A stretch of 43,207 bases of DNA from Candidatus Krumholzibacteriota bacterium (GTDB lineage: Bacteria > Krumholzibacteriota > Krumholzibacteriia > Krumholzibacteriales > Krumholzibacteriaceae). The stretch covers positions 1 to 43,207 of the forward strand of contig JAFGCX010000013.1 of assembly GCA_016932415.1 (NCBI GenBank), in the 5' to 3' direction. The position numbers were made by a program, and so were the translations under genes. The notes below the pieces were generated by a model, which was given only the letters and a program-made list of their open reading frames with translations, searched no databases and was not told the origin of the DNA. Of the stretch, positions 1 to 8,707 are shown in pieces (position 1 is the first letter of the stretch; every line of letters begins with the position of its first letter).

Positions 1-549
1 AAGGTCTTCTGGGCGCTCGAGGACCAGCTTGCTTTCGAAAGGCATTTCCCTGCCATCGGCTGGTTGACCAGCTATTCATTATATCATGACAATCTTGCCG
101 ATTACATGAGGAACGAGGTCTCGCACCAGTGGGCCGAGACGAGGGTCGCCGCGATGGGGATCCTCCAGAAAGAGGAAGAACTCAAGGAACTTGTGCGCCT
201 GGTAGGACTCGATTCGCTCTCGGACAATGACAGGGTCGTCCTCGAGACGGCGAAGCATATAAGGGAGGATTTCCTGCACCAGTCAGCGTTCGACGCGGTC
301 GACGCGTATACGAGGATGGGCAAGCAGTTCAGGATGCTCGATACGATAATAAGGCTTCACGGGGCTTGCGAGAGAGCGATCGAGAAGAAGGTCCCCCTGA
401 GAAGGCTTCTTGAACTCAACGTCAGGGAGAGCATAGCAAGAATGAGGAGTATCCCGGAGGACGATATCGGGGGATTTGACGCGATACAGGAAGAGATAGA
501 AAAACAGATTGCCGAATCTTCGGCTGAAAGCAGGCATATCGAAGCGTGA
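1..549 (+). CDS. atpA: V/A-type ATP synthase subunit A, C-terminal part (partial)
   Basis: The reading frame is open from base 1, so the gene begins outside the window; 182 residues of the C-terminus remain. The first visible residues read KVFWALEDQLAF followed by FPAIGWLTSYSLY, a hallmark of the catalytic A subunit of V/A-type rotary ATPases just after the nucleotide-binding domain. The rest is the helical C-terminal domain, including the segment around QFRMLDTIIRLH. Subunit A carries the ATP hydrolysis or synthesis site in the cytoplasmic V1/A1 head. Subunits B and D follow, the usual A-B-D order; other subunits, if co-encoded, lie upstream. The apparent TTG start at 64 is internal. The subunit is also called ntpA. 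Whether the enzyme moves H+ or Na+ cannot be told, because the membrane-ring gene is not here. Confidence 0.95.
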   Translation, partial: KVFWALEDQLAFERHFPAIGWLTSYSLYHDNLADYMRNEVSHQWAETRVAAMGILQKEEELKELVRLVGLDSLSDNDRVVLETAKHIREDFLHQSAFDAVDAYTRMGKQFRMLDTIIRLHGACERAIEKKVPLRRLLELNVRESIARMRSIPEDDIGGFDAIQEEIEKQIAESSAESRHIEA

Positions 550-601
550 CAGGGCGCGCTGCCCCTGGAATGTTTACAGGAAGATGAAAGAAGGGATCTG
601 A

Positions 602-2068
602 ATGGTAACCGAATATACTACAATAGGAGAGATAGCCGGGCCGCTCGTGCTTTTGACTGATGTCGAACATGCCTCTTATGAAGAACTTGTGGAAGTCGAA
701 CTGCCGTCCGGGGAACAGAGGAGGGGCAAGGTCCTCGAGGTGAACCGCGACAGGGTCCTCGTACAGATCTTTGAAGGGACCAGGGGCGTGGATATAGCGA
801 AGACAAAAGTCCGTTTTCTCGGTAAGAGCCTGGAACTGGCCGTATCTCCCGATATTCTTGGAAGGATCTTCAACGGGCTCGGACGCCCGATAGACGATGG
901 TCCGAAGATAATCCCCGAGATGATGCTCGATATCAACGGAAACCCGATCAATCCGTATGCCCGGATCTATCCGCAGGAATTCATTCAGACGGGGATATCC
1001 TCGATCGACGGCCTGAACACCCTGGTAAGAGGGCAAAAACTCCCGATATTCTCGGGATTCGGTCTTCCGCATTCAGAACTGGCCGCCCAGATCGCCAGGC
1101 AGGCATCGGTTCCAGGTTCCGAATCGCCGTTTGCCATAGTCTTCGCCGCGATGGGCATCACCTTCGAGGAAGCTAATTATTTCATTCGCGATTTCCAGGA
1201 GACCGGAGCGATGGAGAGGGTCGTTCTCTTCATTAACCTGGCGAACGACCCGACGATCGAACGGATCGCCACGCCGAGAGCGGCTCTTACCGCCGCGGAA
1301 TATCTCGCCTTTGAACGGGGCATGCATGTGCTGGTGATCCTGACAGACTTGACGAATTATTGCGAGGCGCTGCGGGAAGTATCCGTCGCTAGAAAGGAGA
1401 TCCCTGGACGCCGCGGATATCCGGGATATCTATACACAGATCTTTCGACCATCTATGAACGCGCAGGCCTGCTGAAGGGAGACAAGGAAGGAGAGGTAAG
1501 GGAAGGTTCGATAACTCAGATCCCCGTACTGTCGATGCCGGACGACGACAAGACCCATCCGATCCCCGATCTCACCGGGTATATCACGGAAGGACAGATA
1601 ATCCTGGACAGGTCGCTTCACAGGAAAGGTATCTATCCACCGGTCAATGTATTGCCAAGCCTGTCGCGACTTCGCGACAAGGGTATCGGCAAGGGAAGGA
1701 CGAGGGAGGATCACTCCAACCTGGCCAACCAGCTCTTCTCTTCCTACGCCAAGAGCAAGGAAGTCGAGGAACTTGCCGTCGTTCTGGGCGAGGCGGCGCT
1801 GACAGATACCGACAGGGCGTATATGGCTTTCGGTCAAGAGTTCGAGGATAGATTTGTCCGCCAGGCTCTCGACGAGAACAGGACTATCACCGAGACGCTT
1901 TCGATAGGATGGGATCTGCTGGCAAAGATACCCCGATCGGAGATCAAACGGATCAGCGATGAATATATCGACAGGTATCTGCCGGTGAAAAAGAACGATG
2001 ATGCTGAGGATGAAAAAGGCGAAGAGGGCGCGGCGCTTCAAGGCGCCGGCGCGGAGGATGAGAATTGA
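602..2068 (+). CDS. atpB: V/A-type ATP synthase subunit B
   Basis: 488 residues, the usual size for the non-catalytic, regulatory B subunit of the V1/A1 head. It opens with a beta-barrel domain (residues about 5-75). The degenerate phosphate-binding loop SGFGLPHS at residues 151-158 replaces a true Walker A and separates B from the catalytic A subunit and from F-type alpha/beta. The nucleotide-fold segment [15 protein letters not shown] and the C-terminal helical domain follow. The gene lies 52 nt after subunit A, and its ATG has an AAGGGA-like ribosome site just upstream. The last 25 or so residues form an acidic, low-complexity tail, which is not a standard part of the family. Its stop overlaps the TTG start of subunit D by 4 nt, indicating translational coupling. 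Also called ntpB. Confidence 0.96.
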   Translation: MVTEYTTIGEIAGPLVLLTDVEHASYEELVEVELPSGEQRRGKVLEVNRDRVLVQIFEGTRGVDIAKTKVRFLGKSLELAVSPDILGRIFNGLGRPIDDGPKIIPEMMLDINGNPINPYARIYPQEFIQTGISSIDGLNTLVRGQKLPIFSGFGLPHSELAAQIARQASVPGSESPFAIVFAAMGITFEEANYFIRDFQETGAMERVVLFINLANDPTIERIATPRAALTAAEYLAFERGMHVLVILTDLTNYCEALREVSVARKEIPGRRGYPGYLYTDLSTIYERAGLLKGDKEGEVREGSITQIPVLSMPDDDKTHPIPDLTGYITEGQIILDRSLHRKGIYPPVNVLPSLSRLRDKGIGKGRTREDHSNLANQLFSSYAKSKEVEELAVVLGEAALTDTDRAYMAFGQEFEDRFVRQALDENRTITETLSIGWDLLAKIPRSEIKRISDEYIDRYLPVKKNDDAEDEKGEEGAALQGAGAEDEN

Positions 2069-2697
2069 AGCGGAAGGTAAATCCGAACAGGATGATGTTG
2101 CTGCGCCTGAAAAGGCGGCTTGAACTGGCGCAGAGAGGGCACAAGCTCCTGAAGAACAAGCAGGAGAAACTGATGCAGAATTTCTTCTCCCTCGTGCGCG
2201 AGACGACAGCGATGAGGAAGGATGTCGAAAGGACCTTCATTGATATCGGGATGGATTATCTTTCAGGAAGAGCCGGCACCGGTCCGCAGGCTCTCGAGGA
2301 CGCCCTCTCCCTCACTACCACTTCAGGCGAGTTGAAGATCAAAAGCCGCTACGAGATGAGCATAGAGATACCGGAATTCGAATTCGTGATTCCCGAAAGA
2401 GAACCGGCCTACAGGCTCGATTCCACTTCGGTCGAGCTTGACGCGGCCTTTGAAAAACTTTTTGAACATTTCCCCGCCCTTATGAAGCTGGCCGGGATGG
2501 AAAACGCTCTCTTCAAGATGGCCGAGGAACTTGAAAAGACAAGACGACGCGTAAACGCGCTCGAATATGTCCTGATCCCCGATCTCTCGGAAGCGATTAA
2601 AAATATCGAGAGCAAGCTCAGCGAGGCTGAAAGAGGAACGCAGACCAGGTTGATGAAGATCAAGGATATGGTCCAGGCGAGAGAGGCGGGGGTCTGA
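2065..2697 (+). CDS. atpD: V/A-type ATP synthase subunit D (central stalk)
   Basis: 210 residues, normal for subunit D, the rotor shaft that couples the V1/A1 head to the membrane ring. The N-terminus ([23 protein letters not shown]) and C-terminus ([17 protein letters not shown]) are the two long helices that form the coiled-coil axle; the C-terminal motif is strongly conserved in the family. The start is TTG at 2065, overlapping the subunit B stop as TTGA. A GGAGGA ribosome site at 2053-2058 lies 6 nt ahead, which supports this start. It is the last gene of the ATPase operon visible here; the next gene has its own promoters. Confidence 0.94.
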   Translation: MKRKVNPNRMMLLRLKRRLELAQRGHKLLKNKQEKLMQNFFSLVRETTAMRKDVERTFIDIGMDYLSGRAGTGPQALEDALSLTTTSGELKIKSRYEMSIEIPEFEFVIPEREPAYRLDSTSVELDAAFEKLFEHFPALMKLAGMENALFKMAEELEKTRRRVNALEYVLIPDLSEAIKNIESKLSEAERGTQTRLMKIKDMVQAREAGV

Positions 2698-2740
2698 TCC
2701 GGCAACTTCATCGGATTCAGGTATTTTCCCTCTCTCCTGC

Positions 2741-2769
2741 TTGACAAACCCCTCGGGGATATATATATT
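2741..2769 (+). promoter_or_regulatory. Sigma70-like promoter P1
   Basis: TTGACA at 2741-2746, a 17-bp spacer and TATATT at 2764-2769. The predicted transcript start is near 2776. The spacer contains the perfect palindrome CCCCTCGGGG (2749-2758), which could be an operator or chance. The first transcribed bases would form the GAGCC/GGCTC hairpin (2776-2780 with 2790-2794). Confidence 0.6.
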
Positions 2770-2775
2770 TTTATT

Positions 2776-2819
2776 GAGCCCGCTTCAAAGGCTCGACTGG
2801 AGACCCCACCAGGTTTTTT
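2776..2819 (+). terminator. Possible early terminator/attenuator after P1
   Basis: CTGG (2797-2800) can pair with CCAG (2809-2812), followed after one G by six T (2814-2819). A second hairpin, GAGCC (2776-2780) with GGCTC (2790-2794), lies directly upstream. The 4-bp stem is short, so this is a weak candidate. It matters because it would end a P1 transcript after about 44 nt. Confidence 0.3.
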
Positions 2820-2884
2820 ACCCAGGTTTAAATTCAGAGAGAATCGCGTCTTTGTCATTTTTTGCCGCCTGGCGGGCAAATTGT

Positions 2885-2913
2885 TTGACACGAAAAGAGA
2901 TGGTAATTATATT
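2885..2913 (+). promoter_or_regulatory. Sigma70-like promoter P2 for the TonB receptor operon
   Basis: TTGACA at 2885-2890, a 17-bp spacer and TATATT at 2908-2913. Both hexamers and the spacing are the same as in P1. Predicted start is near 2920, leaving a leader of about 120 nt before the receptor ATG at 3042. Confidence 0.65.
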
Positions 2914-3041
2914 TACGGCGAGGAGTAACGGAGAGTCTATAAGATACGAAAATTTGAATTTATCTACTGATGCGTTGTCGGTATCGACCGAAAAGCAGAT
3001 TGCTGTATTTGACTTACATGGATCTGGCAAGGAGTGGTGAG

Positions 3042-6000
3042 ATGAAAAGCCTTTCGGGAAAAGTTTTGCTTTTGTTGGTTCTGGTGCCGGTCCTTATCCT
3101 GATGACGGGTGTTTCCGATCTCTATGCCCAATCGGGAAGAGTCCAGGGCAAAGTCACTGTCGCCAAGACCGGTGTGCCCCTGCCTTATGCCAATGTCATC
3201 CTCGTAGGCACGGTCATGGGCGGAATGACGATGACCGATGGTTCTTTTCTGATCACCGGCGTCCCTGTCGGCACTTATACGGTCAAGGTGATGATGATGG
3301 GGTATAAGGTAATGGAGAAACCGAATGTAAGGGTCGATGCGGGCCAGACATCGATGGTCGAATTCCAGCTTACCGAAGAGATCGTAGGGCAGACGCAGGA
3401 GATCGTCGTCGAAGCCGAGATGAAAATGGTCGAAGTCAAAGACAGCGACGTAAAGCATACCGTGACGAGTGACGAACTTGAAGACCTGCCGGTCGACGAT
3501 GTCGTGGAAGCTCTCGCTCTTAAGGGCGGTATTATCAAGACCGGAGACGACCTTCACGTAAGAGGCGGACGTTCAGGCGAGGTCCAGTTCCAGATAGACG
3601 GAGTGCCGGTGGATGATCCCCTCAGCGGAGGCCAGATCTCGGTAGGTCTGCTCGGAACTGCTGACAGCGAAGTGATCACCGGCGGTATGGATGCCGAATA
3701 TGGAAACGCCCAGTCGGCGGTAGTACAGCTCAGGACCCGCGAAGGCGGCAAGACTTTCGAGGGCCAGATAAGGTATATGACTGATGATTTTGGACGCAAG
3801 GACAAGACATACACGAACTATGACAGGTTGAGCGCCGGATTCGGCGGACCGACGCCGCTCAACGGGCTGACCTTCTATCTTTCGGGAGAAGTATCGTTCA
3901 CAGACGGTGAAAACTGGATGATTAACGACAGGCAGGAACATTCCTTCCTCAACGACTTCTTCAAATTCTCCGATCGCGCGAACCACAGCTATAACCTTCA
4001 GGGAAAACTCGCCTACACGCTCAAACCGGGAATGAAACTGATAGGAGAGGCGATCTATGGACATACGATAAACAGGGGGTATTCGCACAACTGGAATCTC
4101 CAGGGATATGTACAGAAGATCTATCGCTTCATGACTCTCAGGGCAAGCCGCGAATCGCTCGCTCCAGACGCGAGAGCTTTCGGACAGTACGTAAGTTTCT
4201 ATCACGGCGACTGGATCAACAACGAACTCCCAAGGGTCTCTTACTACCCCGGCACGCTCGCCGGAAGACGCAAGGTGATCTATCCGATCGTCATCTTCTC
4301 GAAGGTCAGGGATCCGAACAGGCCTGAAGCGGGAGCATTCGTGATTCGTTACGACGAGTTCTACGCGAGGCTCGCGACCAATATCTACGGTCAGGAAGTA
4401 GAGATCATCTGGGATGAAGCTATCAAGAATGAATCTGGCGATGTAGAGAGGTATGAATCGAAGCTCCTCTTCGAGGGCTTCCAGAATCCCGACAGCAAAT
4501 TCAGCCACTTCAGGGACGATACGATGTATGTTCCATTCAACTCGGCGAACAATATCACGACGAATGAATCGGACAACCTGCAGATGAAAATTGCCCTTAA
4601 TCACAATATTACCGAAGATGTCCTCTATTCGATAAATTTCAGCCGGATCCAGTTCAGTTCCTTTACCTCTGTTGACGGAAAGGACCCGGATGAATACAAC
4701 ACCGCAGGCCAGCCTGTCATCCTTCCCAGCGGAGGATACCAGTTTACCGGCGTGAGCAACCAGGTCTACTATACCGACCCCGAATATCCTTACTTCCTCA
4801 CCTGCTACGATATGCCTTTTTATGGAGACAGGGTCAGCACGACTTATATTATGAAGAGCGATATCACCTCGCAGCAGTGGAAGAACCACAGGTTCAAGAC
4901 AGGTGTCCAGTTCGTGTACAACGATCTGGACAATGAGACTATCAACTCTCCGGGAAACCTCAGGAGGCTGGAAGACGGAATCACGTTCAAACAGGGCACC
5001 AGTGATAATATCTTCCACAACTACAATCCTGAAGCTTCATTCTATGTCCAGGACAAGTGGGAATATGAAGGGATGGTCGTAAACGGCGGGGTCAGGGTCG
5101 ATTATTTCTCTCCCGGTAACAATAATACTATAGAGATCCAGAGTACCGAGATCAATCCCAACGTCGAACAGCACAAGTTCCAGATCAGTCCCCGACTCGG
5201 GTTCGCTTTCCCGATCACCGACAAGGACAAGTTCCATTTCCATTACGGACGATTCACCCAGTGGCCGGCGAGGACCTTCCTCTTCCAGTCCCAGGAACTT
5301 ATCGGTGGGGCAGGGATACTTGGCAACCCCGATCTCGACGAGGAGCTGACAGTCTCTTACCAGGCGGGTATCTCCCATCAGTTCACGGAGAATGTCGCCG
5401 GCAACTTTGTCGTGTTCAACAAGGATATTTACGGACTGATCTCATCGACGCGTGTTACCGACGAGGATCTTGGCGTGACAGGGTTCCGCTATATCAACAG
5501 GACGTACGCCAGTTCCCGTGGTTTCGAGCTCTCCCTGAGCAAGCGGCTGAGCCACTATATAGGAGGAGAGATCTCGTATACTCTTTCATACGCCGACGGT
5601 GTGGCGTCCAACGCCAACTTCGGCATTTCGGCGGAAGGGTTGACCCATCTTCCGACTCAGGAGATGCCTCTTGACTGGGATCAGCGCCATACGCTCAACG
5701 TGACTCTCAGGCTGCAGGATCAAAACGACTGGGGAGCGACTATCGTATACAGTTACGGCAGCGGGCTTCCATGGACTCCATGGGACCGTTTCGCGCGCCG
5801 TCAGGATCCGCTCGATGAGAACTCGCTTCGTCTTGAGCAGACGCATATAATCAATCTTCAGGGCAGAAAGAAATTCAATATATACGGACAGGAACTTACA
5901 CTGTTCTTCGAGGGAAGGAACCTTCTTGATGAAGACGTTCTTCTTCCCGGTGGTACTGCTCCAGGGGTATTCCCCAACATGAGAAACGCGCGGATGGACA

Positions 6001-6152
6001 ACGGATCGTATCTTACCGAGACGGGGCAGTTCGGAGGCGCGTATCTTCAGGACCTGGACGAGGATGGACTTGACGATTTTACACCTGTAAATGATCCGAC
6101 GATCTGGTCAGGCCACAGGCAGTGGAGGATCGGGTTTGGATTTGAATTCTAG
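3042..6152 (+). CDS. TonB-dependent outer-membrane receptor with carboxypeptidase-regulatory-like N-domain
   Basis: I chose the ATG at 3042 over an upstream in-frame start at 2970. It has AAGGAG at 3029-3034 and opens a textbook signal peptide (MKSLSGKVLLLLVLVPVLIL, cleavage near LYAQ). This gives 1036 residues. Residues about 31-112 form a carboxypeptidase-regulatory-like beta-sandwich (GKVTVAKTGVPLPYANV start), as in SusC-type receptors. The plug follows at about 125-230 with RGGRSGEVQFQIDGVPVDD. The remaining 800 residues are aromatic-rich beta-barrel strands ending in Phe. Such receptors import large or scarce ligands using TonB/ExbBD energy; exbB-exbD-exbD-tonB lies 5 kb downstream. The substrate is not evident: no SusD-like partner is present, so glycan uptake is not indicated. 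First gene of a four-gene operon. Confidence 0.9.
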   Translation: MKSLSGKVLLLLVLVPVLILMTGVSDLYAQSGRVQGKVTVAKTGVPLPYANVILVGTVMGGMTMTDGSFLITGVPVGTYTVKVMMMGYKVMEKPNVRVDAGQTSMVEFQLTEEIVGQTQEIVVEAEMKMVEVKDSDVKHTVTSDELEDLPVDDVVEALALKGGIIKTGDDLHVRGGRSGEVQFQIDGVPVDDPLSGGQISVGLLGTADSEVITGGMDAEYGNAQSAVVQLRTREGGKTFEGQIRYMTDDFGRKDKTYTNYDRLSAGFGGPTPLNGLTFYLSGEVSFTDGENWMINDRQEHSFLNDFFKFSDRANHSYNLQGKLAYTLKPGMKLIGEAIYGHTINRGYSHNWNLQGYVQKIYRFMTLRASRESLAPDARAFGQYVSFYHGDWINNELPRVSYYPGTLAGRRKVIYPIVIFSKVRDPNRPEAGAFVIRYDEFYARLATNIYGQEVEIIWDEAIKNESGDVERYESKLLFEGFQNPDSKFSHFRDDTMYVPFNSANNITTNESDNLQMKIALNHNITEDVLYSINFSRIQFSSFTSVDGKDPDEYNTAGQPVILPSGGYQFTGVSNQVYYTDPEYPYFLTCYDMPFYGDRVSTTYIMKSDITSQQWKNHRFKTGVQFVYNDLDNETINSPGNLRRLEDGITFKQGTSDNIFHNYNPEASFYVQDKWEYEGMVVNGGVRVDYFSPGNNNTIEIQSTEINPNVEQHKFQISPRLGFAFPITDKDKFHFHYGRFTQWPARTFLFQSQELIGGAGILGNPDLDEELTVSYQAGISHQFTENVAGNFVVFNKDIYGLISSTRVTDEDLGVTGFRYINRTYASSRGFELSLSKRLSHYIGGEISYTLSYADGVASNANFGISAEGLTHLPTQEMPLDWDQRHTLNVTLRLQDQNDWGATIVYSYGSGLPWTPWDRFARRQDPLDENSLRLEQTHIINLQGRKKFNIYGQELTLFFEGRNLLDEDVLLPGGTAPGVFPNMRNARMDNGSYLTETGQFGGAYLQDLDEDGLDDFTPVNDPTIWSGHRQWRIGFGFEF

Positions 6153-6185
6153 GCACAAGGGACGAACGGAGTGGAGGTTCTTGAT

Positions 6186-8675
6186 ATGATAAAAAAAGGC
6201 AGTCTGTTGTTGCTGATCATCCCACTTGCTGTTTCCCTGTTCTGTTCTCCGGCCCGGGCAAGGGATGATCTCGGAGAATGGTCAGATAAACTCAAGAATA
6301 TGGATCAGATATGGGTCTTCGATGGATCGGGCATCCACAATGTGGGGAACCTGCAGATGCATGTCTGTAACTGGGGATGTTTCGGATCTTATCCCGCCTC
6401 GAACTGGCCGACCGCCGAATATCCTTCGGCCCAGTGGCCGGCAAACTCCAGTACGGAATATCTCTATATCGCCGGTCTCTGGATAGGGGCGAAAAAGGGA
6501 GGTATTCCCGTAGTATCCACCGCGGCATACGATATCGAGTTCCGTCCTCCCGGGACGGAAAATCCCGACGCGAAGATATACAGGGCGTTCGAGGGGGTCC
6601 CCGGCGGATCGAGGCTGCCGAGCCCGCCCGATGACGACAAGGACGGAAGAGCCGATGAGGACTGGCTCAATGGCGTCGATGACGACGGGGACGGAAAGAT
6701 CGACGAGGATTTCGGCGCTATCGGGAAACAGATGTTTACCTGCTGGTTCACCGACGACCACCCGCAGTCGGTTATCTCGAACCCCGAGCATACTCCCCTG
6801 CACCTTTTTGTCGAGCAGGAGAGCTACCAGTGGGAAGAAGAGCAGTTTTACGATTTTGTCGGTGTCGAATACAATGTCAAGAATTACGGTACTGATATTA
6901 TCGAAGATATATATGTAGGGTTCTTTGCCGATGGCGATGCCGGCAAGAGAGACCGCGAGCAGTACTGGACAGATGACTGTACCGGACTCTGGAAGGGGAT
7001 CAGGTGCGCCAGGAGAGGCGACAACGAAGTCCCGATAAGATTGAGTGTCGCGTATTTCTATGACAAGGATGGCGATGAGGGGGAATGTCTCGGTTATTTC
7101 GGGATCATTTTCCTCGGCCATGACACCGATCCCCTTGGGGAAGATGCTCCCCAGAAGGTCGGTCTGACTTCATATCAGAACTTTTCAGGCGATCAGCCTT
7201 ATGAGAACGGTGGAGACCCCACCAACGATTTCCAGCGCTATGAATTGATGAGCAAGGGCCTGGAAGACAAGAACGCGGAAGTGCCGAGGGATTACCGTAT
7301 GATGATGGCGACGGGGCCGTTCAGGGAACTTCTTCCCGACAGCTCGATGGTCCTTCAGGTAGCATTCGTCTGCGGCCTCGGGCTTGAAGGCATGCTCAAG
7401 GCGGCGGCGAGCGCGGCGATGGCTTTCCAGGGTAACTGGTTCGATATCGACGGTAACCCGCAGACTGGTATCGACGGCCGTGAGACTCCCGTATACGGAC
7501 CGGCGAGCGGTGTAGTCGCCGATTCCTGCGCGGTCGACATGGAGATCCTTTCCGCCGTCAGGGGCGAGATCATCTGGATAAATAATGACTGCCGTGAGGA
7601 ACTCGAGCTCTGGGAAGACACGAGATGTTCCAAGGGAGACGCGACATTTGCCGATTATCAGACAGGCGTGGGGGGCAAGGAAAGACAGATCAACTGGCTT
7701 GTCGGGTCCGCGCCGCCACCTCCGACGATGAGGAGCATCCCCGGCAACAACAAGGTCGTCCTCCTCTGGGATAACTTCAGCGAGGTCACCCCGGACGTCA
7801 GTACTCTCGCTCTCGATTTTGAGGGTTACAGGATATGGAGAGCCGACGGATGGGAAAGGCCACTTGGAACATCGATCCTCAGTGGCCCTTCGAGAGAGCT
7901 CTGGCAGCTTCTCGTTGAAAGAGACCTGATCAACGGAGTCAGCCCCGATCTCGGTTTCAAGACGCCGGTGGAAGAGGGAGGATGGCAGTATGAGCCTCTT
8001 TCCGAACTTTCCAGCGCCGATAAAGACGCGATCATGGGCCTGTTCGAGGAAAGCGTCTGGTATTTTCCCCTCGATACGGTCCCATGTCCTCCGGGTCTGA
8101 CCGATCTCCAGTGCGACACCCTGGAGGCGCTGGCCCGGTACAACCTCGGTTTCGAAGGCGGACTGCAGTATTATAAATTTATTGATACCAGCGTGCATAA
8201 CGGAATGCACTATTTCTACAGCGTGACGGCCTTCGATCACCTGATAAGCGGAGGAGTGCCGATCAGGCCGAACAAGTATGGAGATCCTTCGTCGAACTTC
8301 CTTTATACGAGGCCTGTGTCGAATGAGCAGGAAGAGGATGAGTATAAAAGCGAGAAAGTCTATGTTGTTCCCAACCCGGCGACTGCCGAGACGATGGCTC
8401 CATGGCAGCTCGAACCTAACATGGATGATCCTACCGGCATAAAGGTCGAATTCAGAAATCTCCCCGAGGGAGAGTGTACGGTAAGGATATTCACCCTTTC
8501 AGGAGACCTGGTGGAGGAACTTTATCATAACAGCGGTGACAGTGGTGGTACTCTCGTCTGGGATCTTGTTTCCAGGAACGGGCAGAACGTGACGAGCGGC
8601 GTATACCTGTTCGCCGTTGAAAGCAGAAACAGCAGTATTGACAGGACAATAGGAAAATTTGTAATAATCAGGTAA
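6186..8675 (+). CDS. Large secreted protein with calcium-binding-type Asp repeats and C-terminal FlgD/T9SS-like Ig domain
   Basis: 829 residues from the ATG at 6186, which has GGAGG at 6173-6177; an in-frame GTG at 6171 is less likely. A clear signal peptide (MIKKGSLLLLIIPLAVSLF, ending SPARA) exports it. Residues about 149-176 hold two Asp-rich DxDxDG-type stretches (DDDKDGRADEDW and VDDDGDGKIDED), typical calcium-binding loops. A fibronectin-III-like region follows (about 507-690, starting KVVLLWDNF). The last 80 residues (VRIFTLSGDLVEEL, VTSGVYLFAVE, ending GKFVIIR) are the FlgD-like Ig fold used as a C-terminal sorting or anchoring domain in many FCB bacteria. It lies 33 nt after the receptor and 32 nt before a PorV-like gene, so it may be surface-exposed cargo of that pathway. 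I do not recognise a catalytic domain. Confidence 0.75.
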   Translation: MIKKGSLLLLIIPLAVSLFCSPARARDDLGEWSDKLKNMDQIWVFDGSGIHNVGNLQMHVCNWGCFGSYPASNWPTAEYPSAQWPANSSTEYLYIAGLWIGAKKGGIPVVSTAAYDIEFRPPGTENPDAKIYRAFEGVPGGSRLPSPPDDDKDGRADEDWLNGVDDDGDGKIDEDFGAIGKQMFTCWFTDDHPQSVISNPEHTPLHLFVEQESYQWEEEQFYDFVGVEYNVKNYGTDIIEDIYVGFFADGDAGKRDREQYWTDDCTGLWKGIRCARRGDNEVPIRLSVAYFYDKDGDEGECLGYFGIIFLGHDTDPLGEDAPQKVGLTSYQNFSGDQPYENGGDPTNDFQRYELMSKGLEDKNAEVPRDYRMMMATGPFRELLPDSSMVLQVAFVCGLGLEGMLKAAASAAMAFQGNWFDIDGNPQTGIDGRETPVYGPASGVVADSCAVDMEILSAVRGEIIWINNDCREELELWEDTRCSKGDATFADYQTGVGGKERQINWLVGSAPPPPTMRSIPGNNKVVLLWDNFSEVTPDVSTLALDFEGYRIWRADGWERPLGTSILSGPSRELWQLLVERDLINGVSPDLGFKTPVEEGGWQYEPLSELSSADKDAIMGLFEESVWYFPLDTVPCPPGLTDLQCDTLEALARYNLGFEGGLQYYKFIDTSVHNGMHYFYSVTAFDHLISGGVPIRPNKYGDPSSNFLYTRPVSNEQEEDEYKSEKVYVVPNPATAETMAPWQLEPNMDDPTGIKVEFRNLPEGECTVRIFTLSGDLVEELYHNSGDSGGTLVWDLVSRNGQNVTSGVYLFAVESRNSSIDRTIGKFVIIR

Positions 8676-8707
8676 TTTTATCGCGTTTACTCCCAGGAGG
8701 TCTGGTG

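Larger units (their letters stand above)
2698..3041 (+). other. Intergenic regulatory region between ATPase operon and TonB receptor
   Basis: 344 bases without a convincing gene. It holds two sigma70-like promoters (2741-2769 and 2885-2913), a terminator-like element (2797-2819) shortly after the first, and the receptor leader from about 2920. A 99-codon frame runs from a TTG at 2741 to 3040, but that TTG is the -35 box, the frame has no ribosome site, and the translation is low in recognisable features, so I do not call it. In the leader, TCGGT and ACCGA at about 2978-2992 can form a small hairpin. I recognise no known riboswitch class. Confidence 0.6.

Noticed and set aside
2741-3040. 99-codon frame on the plus strand before the receptor
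   Set aside because: Its TTG start is the -35 box of P1, it has no ribosome site, and P2 lies inside it. The translation has no family signature.
3573-5018. 481-codon open frame on the minus strand inside the TonB receptor gene
   Set aside because: It is antisense to a well-supported gene and has no recognisable domain or ribosome site; it is a by-product of the sense codon pattern. The same holds for long minus-strand frames at 7185-8240, 12943-13770, 23817-24713, 24869-25738 and 28109-28984.
2799-7223. Shared 13-mer GGAGACCCCACCA at 2799 and about 7211
   Set aside because: Several 13-base matches are expected by chance in 43 kb, and the second lies inside a coding region.
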